Assembly (NCBI RefSeq): GCF_003121295.1
Contig: NZ_PHNC01000029.1
Span: 744,001-808,000, forward strand
DNA length: 64,000 nt
From: Streptomyces orinoci
Lineage (GTDB): Bacteria > Actinomycetota > Actinomycetes > Streptomycetales > Streptomycetaceae
Direction of reading: 5' to 3'
The notes under the pieces were generated by a model. The model saw nothing but the letters and a program-made list of their open reading frames with translations, was not told the origin of the DNA and searched no databases. Positions 57,990-64,000 of this stretch are shown piece after piece. Position 1 is the stretch's first letter. Each line of letters starts with the position of its first letter. A program made the translations under genes and the position numbers.

Positions 57990-60239
57990 ATGAGCGACGA
58001 GCAGTCACCGCAGCGTCCGCAGGGCTGGGCGCCCAAGGATGCCCATGGCCGCAAGCGCACCGGCTGGCGTCGGCTGCTGCCCACCTGGCGGCTGGTGCTG
58101 GGTGGCTTTCTGCTGGTCGTACTGCTGATCGCGGGCGGTCTGATCGCCGGTTACATGCTGGTGGACATCCCGCCGGCCAATAAGGCGGCCACCGCCGAGA
58201 GCAATGTCTTCCTCTACGCCGACGGCACCCAGCTGGCCCGGGACGGCGAGGTCAACCGGGAGAGCGTGCCGCTGAGCAAGGTGCCCAAGGACGTCCAGCA
58301 CGCGGTGCTGGCCGCCGAGGACCGGGACTTCTACTCCGAGTCGGCGGTCAACCCCGAGGCCATGGTGCGGGCGGCCTGGAACACGGTGACCGGCAAGGGC
58401 AAGCAGTCCGGCTCCACCATCACCCAGCAGTACGTCAAGAACTATTACCTGGGCCAGGAACAGACCATCAGCCGCAAGGTGAAGGAGTTCTTCATCGCCA
58501 TCAAGCTGGACCGGGAGTCCAGCAAGGACGACATCCTCGAGGGCTATCTCAACACCAGCTATTTCGGCCGCAATGCCTATGGCATCCAGGCCGCCGCCCA
58601 GGCGTACTACGGCAAGGACTCCGACAAGCTGGACCTGGCCCAGGGCGCCTATCTGGCCACCCTGCTCAACGCCCCCAGCGCCTATGACGTGGGCGCGCAC
58701 CCGGAGAACAAGGGCCGGGCGACGGCGCGTTGGAACTATGTGCTGGACGGCATGGTCAAGAAGAAGTGGCTGAGCGCCGCGGACCGGGCCCGGATCACCT
58801 TCCCGCTGCCGGGCAAGGCCCGGGCCCGCAACGGGATGTCGGGACAGCGGGGTTACCTGGTGGAGGCGGTCAAGGACTACCTCACCAGCAACAAGCTCAT
58901 CGATGAGACCACGCTGGCGGCCGGCGGCTACCGCATCACCACCACCATCGACCGCAAGAAGCAGGACGCCTTCGTCAAGGCCGTCAAGGCCCAGCTGATG
59001 GACGAGTTGAGCGACTCCCGCAAGGTGGACTCCTATGTACGCGCCGGGGGCGCCTCCATCGACCCCACGACCGGCAAGGTGGTCGCCCTCTACGGCGGCA
59101 TCGACTACACCCGGCAGTACGTCAACAACGCCACCCGGCGCGATTACCAAGTGGGCTCCACCTTCAAGCCATTTGTCTTTACCGCGGCGGTGCAGAACGA
59201 CGCCACCACCCAGCAGGGCCGCACCATCACCCCCAACACCATCTACGACGGCACCAACAAGCGGCCGGTGCAGGGGCCGGACGGTCCGGTGGGCTATGCG
59301 CCCGCCAATGAGGACGACAAGAGCTACGGTCCGATGACCGTCACCAAGGCCACCGACCTCTCGGTCAACGCGGTCTATGCGCAGATGGCCGAGGACGTGG
59401 GCCCGGGGAAGGTGAAGAGCACCGCCCTGGCGCTGGGTCTCCCGGCCCGTACGCCGGATCTGACGGCCACCCCCTCGATCGCGCTGGGGCCCGCCACGGC
59501 CAGTGTGCTGGATATGTGCCAGGCCTACGCCACCCTGGCCAACCATGGCCGGCACGGCCCGTACAGCCTGGTGGAGAAGGCCAGCAAGGGCGGCGAGGAG
59601 GTCCAGCTGCCGGACCGCAACGACCGGCGGCAGGCGGTGAGCCGGGAGGCCGCGGACACCACCACCTCCATCCTGCAGAGCGTGGTGGACAACCCGGGCG
59701 GCACCGGGGCGGCGGCCCGCGCCTCGGGCCGCCCCTCGGCGGGCAAGACCGGTACCGCGGAGGAGGACAAGGCGGCCTGGTTCGCCGGCTACACCCCCGA
59801 CCTGGCCACCGTGGTGGCGGTGATGGGGCAGGACTCCGACACCGGCGAGCAGAAGTCGCTCTACGGGGCCACCGGGCTGCCCCGGATCAACGGGGGCGGC
59901 TACCCGGCGCAGATCTGGGCCGCGTACACCGCCGACGCGCTGGCGGGCACCGAGCCCACCGACTTCGACCTGGAGCTGCAGAACGGGGCGGGCACCCCGC
60001 CGCCGGAGGCGCCGGCCTCCTCGGCGCCGCCGGCCAGCAGCAGCGCCCCGCCGGTCACCTCGGCGCCGCCCGAGCTGCCGCCGACCACCACCCCGCCCCG
60101 GCGGCCCACCCTGCCGCCCGGACCGCCGACGCCCAGCGGGCCGCCGTCGGGGCCGATCATCAGCCTCCCGCCGTACGGCGGCCGGGAGGGGCGGCAGGGC
60201 GACCACTCCTCGCACGATCTGCTGGGATACGACTACTGA
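57990..60239 (+). CDS. Bifunctional class A penicillin-binding protein
   Basis: A 749-residue enzyme that polymerises and cross-links peptidoglycan. One N-terminal helix (LVLGGFLLVVLLIAGGLIAGYML) is followed by the GT51 domain (Glu110 in AAEDRDFYS; GSTITQQYVKNYYL). The transpeptidase domain has Ser390 and Lys393 (GSTFKPF), Ser458-Val-Asn460 and Lys586-Thr-Gly. A proline-rich, serine/threonine-rich exported tail of about 90 residues ends the protein. ATG 57990 has CAGGAG five bases upstream. Streptomyces has several such PBPs; this one is at the syntenic position next to gdx and bcp. Confidence 0.95.
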   Translation: MSDEQSPQRPQGWAPKDAHGRKRTGWRRLLPTWRLVLGGFLLVVLLIAGGLIAGYMLVDIPPANKAATAESNVFLYADGTQLARDGEVNRESVPLSKVPKDVQHAVLAAEDRDFYSESAVNPEAMVRAAWNTVTGKGKQSGSTITQQYVKNYYLGQEQTISRKVKEFFIAIKLDRESSKDDILEGYLNTSYFGRNAYGIQAAAQAYYGKDSDKLDLAQGAYLATLLNAPSAYDVGAHPENKGRATARWNYVLDGMVKKKWLSAADRARITFPLPGKARARNGMSGQRGYLVEAVKDYLTSNKLIDETTLAAGGYRITTTIDRKKQDAFVKAVKAQLMDELSDSRKVDSYVRAGGASIDPTTGKVVALYGGIDYTRQYVNNATRRDYQVGSTFKPFVFTAAVQNDATTQQGRTITPNTIYDGTNKRPVQGPDGPVGYAPANEDDKSYGPMTVTKATDLSVNAVYAQMAEDVGPGKVKSTALALGLPARTPDLTATPSIALGPATASVLDMCQAYATLANHGRHGPYSLVEKASKGGEEVQLPDRNDRRQAVSREAADTTTSILQSVVDNPGGTGAAARASGRPSAGKTGTAEEDKAAWFAGYTPDLATVVAVMGQDSDTGEQKSLYGATGLPRINGGGYPAQIWAAYTADALAGTEPTDFDLELQNGAGTPPPEAPASSAPPASSSAPPVTSAPPELPPTTTPPRRPTLPPGPPTPSGPPSGPIISLPPYGGREGRQGDHSSHDLLGYDY

Positions 60240-60244
60240 TACGG

Positions 60245-60565
60245 CTACTGAGCCGAGGTCAGTTTGAGGCCGACCACGGAGACCAGCAGCAGGACCACGA
60301 AGAACACCCGCCACCCGGACACCGGTTCGCCCAGCAGCAGCATGCCCAGCACCGCCGCACCGGCCGCGCCGATGCCCACCCAGACGCCATAGGCGGTGCC
60401 CACCGGCAGCGTCCGGGCGGCCCTGGCCAGCAGCAGCATGCTGGCGGCGATGCCCAGCAGGGTGAACACGCTGGGCCACAGCCGGGTGAAGCCCTCGGTG
60501 TACTTCATGCCGACCGACCAGCCGACCTCCAGCAGGCCGGCGATGACGAGCAGGATCCATGCCAT
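60245..60565 (-). CDS. gdx: Guanidinium exporter (SMR family, SugE/Gdx type)
   Basis: A 106-residue small multidrug resistance protein with four helices. The central glutamate is Glu13 in GLLEVGWSVGMKYTEGF, and GVWVGIGAAGAAVLGMLLLGEPV is the Gdx-type third helix. SugE-like members export guanidinium ions in exchange for protons. A guanidine-III riboswitch directly upstream fixes the role. GGAGG seven bases before ATG 60565 is the ribosome site. It converges on the PBP gene, five bases apart. Confidence 0.95.
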   Translation of the reverse strand: MAWILLVIAGLLEVGWSVGMKYTEGFTRLWPSVFTLLGIAASMLLLARAARTLPVGTAYGVWVGIGAAGAAVLGMLLLGEPVSGWRVFFVVLLLVSVVGLKLTSAQ

Positions 60566-60599
60566 GACGGCACCTCCACAAGGAATCGACCTCAGGGGT

Positions 60600-60641
60600 G
60601 CGTCGTCTTGTCCTGACCCGGTACGGCGCGTCTCGTCGGGA
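60600..60641 (-). ncRNA. Guanidine-III (mini-class ykkC-III) riboswitch
   Basis: On the minus strand the 5' leader of gdx reads GACGAGACGCGCCGTACC and then GGTCAGGACAAGACG. This is close to the guanidine-III consensus I remember from the Thermobifida fusca structure. It ends 34 bases before the start codon, and the ribosome site follows, consistent with control of translation by ligand-stabilised pseudoknot. Confidence 0.88.
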
Positions 60642-60656
60642 TGACCCAGGCTACCG

Positions 60657-60998
60657 CTACAGGTAAAGGCCCGTGGAGTCCTCCGAGCCCTCCAGCCGCT
60701 CGGCGGCCACCGCGTGCAGGTCCCGCTCACGCATCAGCACATAGGCCACGCCGCGGACCTCCACCTCGGCCCGGTCCTCCGGGTCGTAGAGCACCCGGTC
60801 ACCGGGCTCCACGGTGCGTACGCTCTGTCCGACCGCCACGACCTCGGCCCAGGCCAGGCGCCGGCCCACCGCGGCCGTCGCCGGAATGACGATGCCGCCG
60901 GTGGACCGGCGCTCGCCCTCGGGAATGTCGGTCCGGACCAGCACACGGTCGTGGAGCATCCGGATGGGCAGCTTGTCGTGGGTCGTGTTGGTACTCAC
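60657..60998 (-). CDS. GroES-like small protein
   Basis: A 113-residue protein with the chaperonin-10 fold: IRMLHDRVLVRTDIPEGERRSTGGIVIPATA carries the mobile-loop region, and VVAVGQSVRTVEPGDRVLYDP the barrel core. It differs from housekeeping GroES in length and at the C-terminus (RERDLHAVAAERLEGSEDSTG). The main groES should lie elsewhere next to groEL1, so this is probably a paralogue with a different client or role. GTG 60998 is the start, with a weak ribosome site. Confidence 0.85.
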   Translation of the reverse strand: MSTNTTHDKLPIRMLHDRVLVRTDIPEGERRSTGGIVIPATAAVGRRLAWAEVVAVGQSVRTVEPGDRVLYDPEDRAEVEVRGVAYVLMRERDLHAVAAERLEGSEDSTGLYL

Positions 60999-61077
60999 GC
61001 CACGACGGTACCTGCCCGCGGGCCGGTCCGGAGCCGGAGGTAGGGATCCGGTGATACGGATCCCATGAACCGCCGGG

Positions 61078-61395
61078 CTAGGAACGGCGGCGGCGGGCGA
61101 CGGTGAGCAGGCCCACCACGCCCACGGCCAGCATGGCCGCCGGAATGATCCGCTCCAGGCGCGGCACCCCCTCGTCGGTGACGAACTGGGCACGTACCTC
61201 CGCGGCGATCCGGCCGGCCGTCGCACAGGCCCGGCCGGCGGTCTGGTCCACCTTCGAGGTCACCTTGGCCTTGGCGTCCCCGATGATCGTGCTCGGGTGC
61301 AGCCGCACACCGATCTCGTCGAGCGTCACGGCGAGCTCACCGCGCCTGCGGGCGATGTCCGCCTCGATCTGCGCAGGGGTCCTGGCTTCCGGCAC
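61078..61395 (-). CDS. DUF3618 protein
   Basis: A 105-residue protein. RTPAQIEADIARRRGELAVTLDEIGVRLHP is the DUF3618 hallmark, followed by a helical region and one C-terminal helix (IIPAAMLAVGVVGLLTVARRRR). It is probably an inner-membrane protein with a cytoplasmic coiled-coil. The function is unknown. GTG 61395 has AAAGG seven bases upstream. It is divergent to bcp. Confidence 0.9.
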   Translation of the reverse strand: MPEARTPAQIEADIARRRGELAVTLDEIGVRLHPSTIIGDAKAKVTSKVDQTAGRACATAGRIAAEVRAQFVTDEGVPRLERIIPAAMLAVGVVGLLTVARRRRS

Positions 61396-61548
61396 CGCGC
61401 TGCCTTTCGTCGTCGCAATAAGTGTGATGAAGAGTGATGACCACAGTCTGTCAGCTCCCGGGGCCCGGCGCCCCATGGCATCCCGGTACCGGCGGAGCGC
61501 ATACGCTCGGGGGCCTGGCACGCAATCGACACAGCCCCTAGGAGAGCC

Positions 61549-62016
61549 ATGAGCGAGCGACTGAGTCCCGGCGACACCGCCCCCGACTTCTCTCTCCCGG
61601 ACGCGGACGGCGCGCAGGTCTCGCTCGCCGGCTTCCGGGGCCGCAAGGTGATCGTCTACTTCTACCCGGCCGCCCTCACCCCGGGCTGCACCAAGCAGGC
61701 CTGCGACTTCACCGACAACCTGGACCTGCTGGCCGGGCACGGCTACGAGGTCATCGGCATCTCCCCGGACAAGCCGGAGAAGCTGGCGAAGTTCCGGGAG
61801 AAGGAGGACCTCAAGGTCACCCTGCTCGCCGACCCGGAGAAGAAGGTGCTGGAGGCCTATGGCGCCTTCGGCGAGAAGAAGCTCTACGGCAAGACCGTGA
61901 CCGGCGTCATCCGCTCCACGGTGATCGTGGACGAGGACGGCAGGGTCGAGCGGGCCCTCTACAACGTCAAGGCCACCGGCCATGTCGCCAAGCTCATCAA
62001 GGACCTGGGGCTCTGA
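61549..62016 (+). CDS. bcp: Thioredoxin-dependent peroxiredoxin (Bcp/PrxQ)
   Basis: A 155-residue peroxiredoxin that removes peroxides with thioredoxin as reductant. Peroxidatic Cys47 lies in ALTPGCTKQACDF and resolving Cys52 five residues on, the alpha2-type PrxQ spacing. YGKTVTGVIRSTVIVDEDG is the conserved C-terminal strand pair. Its last 20 bases overlap the convergent sensor kinase gene. Confidence 0.95.
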   Translation: MSERLSPGDTAPDFSLPDADGAQVSLAGFRGRKVIVYFYPAALTPGCTKQACDFTDNLDLLAGHGYEVIGISPDKPEKLAKFREKEDLKVTLLADPEKKVLEAYGAFGEKKLYGKTVTGVIRSTVIVDEDGRVERALYNVKATGHVAKLIKDLGL

Positions 62017-63268
62017 GCTCCCCGGACTGATCCCCGGGCTCCGGTCCGTCCACGGCCTCCGGCAGGTCCAGGACGGCCTGGGCACCGCCGCCCGGCGCGG
62101 TCCCGAAGGCCAGCCGGGCGCCCAGCACCGCCGCCTGCCCCACCGCGATGGTCAGGCCCAGGCCATGGCCGGTGCCGCGCTCCGGGGCGGCGGTGCGGAA
62201 CCGGCGCGGCCCCTGGCTCACCAGGTCCGGCGGATAGCCGGAGCCATGGTCGCGCACGGTGATCCGGGTGCCCTCGACCGTCACCTCGATCGGCGGCTTA
62301 CCGTGCTTGGCCGAGTTGGCCAGGATGTTCACCAGGATCCGCTCCACCCGGCGGGCGTCGGTGGCCACGATCCGGCCCTCGCCGACCACCTCGACCGCCA
62401 CATCGTCCACCCCGCGCTGGCCGCGGGCCCGTTTGACGATGCCGTGCACCAGCGAGGGCAGTTCCACCGGGTCCAGCTGGGCGCTCTCCACCCCGGCGTC
62501 CAGCCGGGACACCTCCAGCAGGTCCTCCACCAGGCCGCGCAGGGTCTGCGCCCGCTCCTGCACCATCTCCACCGCCCTTGGATGCGGCAGCAGTTCGGCC
62601 GAGGCCACCAGGCCGGCCACCGGGGTGCGCAGCTCATGCGCCACATCCGCGGTGAACTCGCGCTCGGCCTCCACCCGGGCGGCCAGCGAGGCGGCCATGG
62701 CGTGCACCGAGCGCTCCAGTTCGGCCACCTCGTCCCGGCCCCGGCCCCGGCCGCCGGGCGCACCGGCTTCCGGAGTGCCACCGTCCGCTATCCGGCGGGC
62801 CGAGGCGGCGCTGTCCCGCAGCCGCCGGGACAGCCCCTGGGCGACAAACCAGGCCACCACCGCCATCAGTCCCACGGTGGCGGCACCGGCCACCACCAGG
62901 GCCCGGTCCAGCGCCTTCTGCAGCGGATCGCGCTTGGGGAAGGAGGTGGAGACCGACAGCACCCGGTCGCCCACCCGGGTCGCCGCCCATACCCGGGGGT
63001 CCTCGCCGCCGCTGATATAGGTCCGCGGCCCCTTGGCCACCGCCTTGGCCAGCGGGGCGGGCAGCGCGGCGTCCAGCTGGGCGCCCAGCACCAGCTGCCC
63101 GTCCCGCCGGTAGATCTGCAGTGCCGAGCTGAGCTGTTCGTCCTGCTGGGACATCGCCTTGCGGTCCCGCTCCAGGCCGGAGATGTGATGCACCGCCACC
63201 CCCAGCAGCACTACGGCCAGGGCGGTTACGGAAGAGATCGCCAGGGCGATCCGGCCACGGATACCCAT
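61997..63268 (-). CDS. Membrane sensor histidine kinase
   Basis: A 423-residue kinase. Two helices (IALAISSVTALAVVLLGVAV and VVAGAATVGLMAVVAWFVAQ) flank an extracytoplasmic sensor of about 90 residues, then HAMP. The H-box is FTADVAHELRTPVAG (His211), the N-box VERILVNILANSAKHG, and G-boxes DHGSGYP and GTGHGLGL. No response regulator is visible in the window. The start overlaps the stop of the membrane protein gene (TGATG), so the two are coupled; a regulator may lie beyond the right end. Confidence 0.92.
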   Translation of the reverse strand: MGIRGRIALAISSVTALAVVLLGVAVHHISGLERDRKAMSQQDEQLSSALQIYRRDGQLVLGAQLDAALPAPLAKAVAKGPRTYISGGEDPRVWAATRVGDRVLSVSTSFPKRDPLQKALDRALVVAGAATVGLMAVVAWFVAQGLSRRLRDSAASARRIADGGTPEAGAPGGRGRGRDEVAELERSVHAMAASLAARVEAEREFTADVAHELRTPVAGLVASAELLPHPRAVEMVQERAQTLRGLVEDLLEVSRLDAGVESAQLDPVELPSLVHGIVKRARGQRGVDDVAVEVVGEGRIVATDARRVERILVNILANSAKHGKPPIEVTVEGTRITVRDHGSGYPPDLVSQGPRRFRTAAPERGTGHGLGLTIAVGQAAVLGARLAFGTAPGGGAQAVLDLPEAVDGPEPGDQSGELRAPGP

Positions 63269-63795
63269 CACGCGATCGAGTAGGTCTCCGTCTGCTTGCC
63301 GACGGGGGTCATACCGGTGTAGCGGACCTCCAGGGAGGTGAAGGCCGGGCGGCCGTCCACGATCCGGGGGGCGAGCAGGGTGAAACGGGCGGGGAAGGAG
63401 GTACGGGCGGTGCCGCCGGCGCCGCCGGTGACCTGGACCACTCCGGTGCCCTCGGCCTGGTCCCGGCCGTACTGGTCCCAGTGGATATCGCTGGCCACCG
63501 TGCCGGAGTTGGCGCAGGTCAGCGTGATGATCTTGGGTTCCGGAACCGGCTCCCCGAAGCCGCAGTCCCGCACTCCCGGCAGCTCACCCGCCGCCCCGCC
63601 GGCGCTGCCGGCGTCCGCCGCGCGGTCGCCCTCCTCACGCTGTGCCGCCGCGGTCTTGGGCGCCTCGGACACCGTCCGCGAACGGTCCGCGGCCCGGCCC
63701 GCCCAGACGCCGCCCAGCGCCAGCACCGTGACCACCGCGAAAACCACCAGGGCGGATCTCCTGCTGACCCGGCTGGGGGCGGCGCGGTCGGTCAT
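63268..63795 (-). CDS. Membrane-anchored secreted protein, probable kinase partner
   Basis: A 175-residue protein. One N-terminal helix (SALVVFAVVTVLALGGVWAG) anchors an extracytoplasmic domain with two cysteines (GVRDCGFGEP, ITLTCANSG) that may form a disulfide, and a beta-rich body (HWDQYGRDQAEGTG, TSLEVRYTGMTPVGKQTETYS). ATG 63795 has GAGGA seven bases upstream. It directly precedes and overlaps the sensor kinase gene, so it may be an accessory sensor. No family was recognised. Confidence 0.75.
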   Translation of the reverse strand: MTDRAAPSRVSRRSALVVFAVVTVLALGGVWAGRAADRSRTVSEAPKTAAAQREEGDRAADAGSAGGAAGELPGVRDCGFGEPVPEPKIITLTCANSGTVASDIHWDQYGRDQAEGTGVVQVTGGAGGTARTSFPARFTLLAPRIVDGRPAFTSLEVRYTGMTPVGKQTETYSIA

Positions 63796-63969
63796 GGGGG
63801 CGTCCTCGGTACGCGGAGGGAATCCGGCCGGTTTTCGGCCTTCGGTGTGAGGGACGGCCAAAACGGCCGGCGCGTTCCGTTCGGGCGGTATGAGCTTCGC
63901 CGGGCCCGCCGTTGCAGGGGTACGGGCCCCGGCCGGCCGGCGGCGGCCGCACAGTAGAGTAGGCGTGTT

Positions 63970-64000
63970 GGGCCCGTACCCCAGCTGGCCAGAGGGCGCC
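63970..64000 (+). tRNA. Probable 5' part of a tRNA cut by the window end
   Basis: GGGCCCG followed by TA, CCCC, AGCTGGCCA, GAGG fits an acceptor strand, positions 8-9, D-stem, D-loop with GG, and D-stem, with one mismatch. The TAGAGT hexamer at 63955-63960 could be its -10 box. The anticodon is beyond the window, so the amino acid is unknown. Confidence 0.4.

Noticed and set aside
58005..60581. 858-residue open frame opposite the PBP gene
   Set aside because: It is antisense shadow of a clear class A PBP with all catalytic motifs.

Overview
This window is very GC-rich actinomycete chromosome. The codon bias, gene content and gene order are those of Streptomyces or a close relative such as Kitasatospora. 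Anchors are the developmental regulator adpA with its TTA (bldA-type) leucine codon followed by oligoribonuclease orn, the cellobiose operon cebEFG-bglC, the diguanylate cyclase/phosphodiesterase cdgA, and the cslA-glxA-cslZ glycan locus. The order agrees with what I remember of the S. coelicolor core region from about SCO2779 to SCO2901. Species cannot be decided from the sequence alone. I see no insertion sequence, prophage, CRISPR array or biosynthetic gene cluster.

Layout. 0-8 kb: end of an acyl-CoA dehydrogenase, a DUF4429/SHOCT protein, glmS, a universal stress protein, adpA-orn and tRNA-His. 8-14 kb: a secreted I36-type inhibitor, then cebE-cebF-cebG-bglC with no adjacent cebR, then a spermidine-synthase-like protein. 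14-24 kb: small primase-like proteins, an XRE/TPR regulator, a histidine phosphatase, a PAP2 membrane enzyme, and a tightly coupled three-gene cassette of Cas4/RecB-like nuclease, unknown protein and SF1 helicase. 24-35 kb: three identical tRNA-Lys genes spread over 10 kb, with an M6 protease, cdgA, a flavin monooxygenase, an IclR regulator, a DsbA/CcdA-like thiol-redox pair, an AA10 copper monooxygenase and an NlpC/P60 hydrolase between them. 35-42 kb: cslA-glxA-cslZ (glycan synthase, copper radical oxidase, GH6 lipoprotein), then a class F sortase with an acidic membrane-anchored partner and a HAD phosphatase. 42.5-43.4 kb: a decayed patch with remnants of two genes. 43-50 kb: an LAxTG surface protein, a divergent ROK regulator/oxidoreductase pair, CBS and SRPBCC proteins, a FAH-family enzyme and a second YidC. 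50-58 kb: a solute symporter with its DUF3311 partner, DUF445, a GDSL hydrolase and a three-gene ABC exporter. 58-64 kb: a class A penicillin-binding protein, a guanidine-III riboswitch with its exporter gene gdx, a GroES-like protein, DUF3618, peroxiredoxin bcp, and a sensor kinase with a membrane partner. The window ends inside what looks like a tRNA.

Regulation and interplay. Only two genes carry in-frame TTA codons that I could find, adpA and cdgA, so tRNA-Leu(UAA) would gate both a master regulator and c-di-GMP turnover. A CebR-box-like palindrome lies before the GH6 gene cslZ, but I find none before cebE, and cebR is missing from its usual place. Several convergent intergenic gaps carry copies of one GC-rich dispersed repeat with the core GCGCAGTTCCCCGCGCCCCT.
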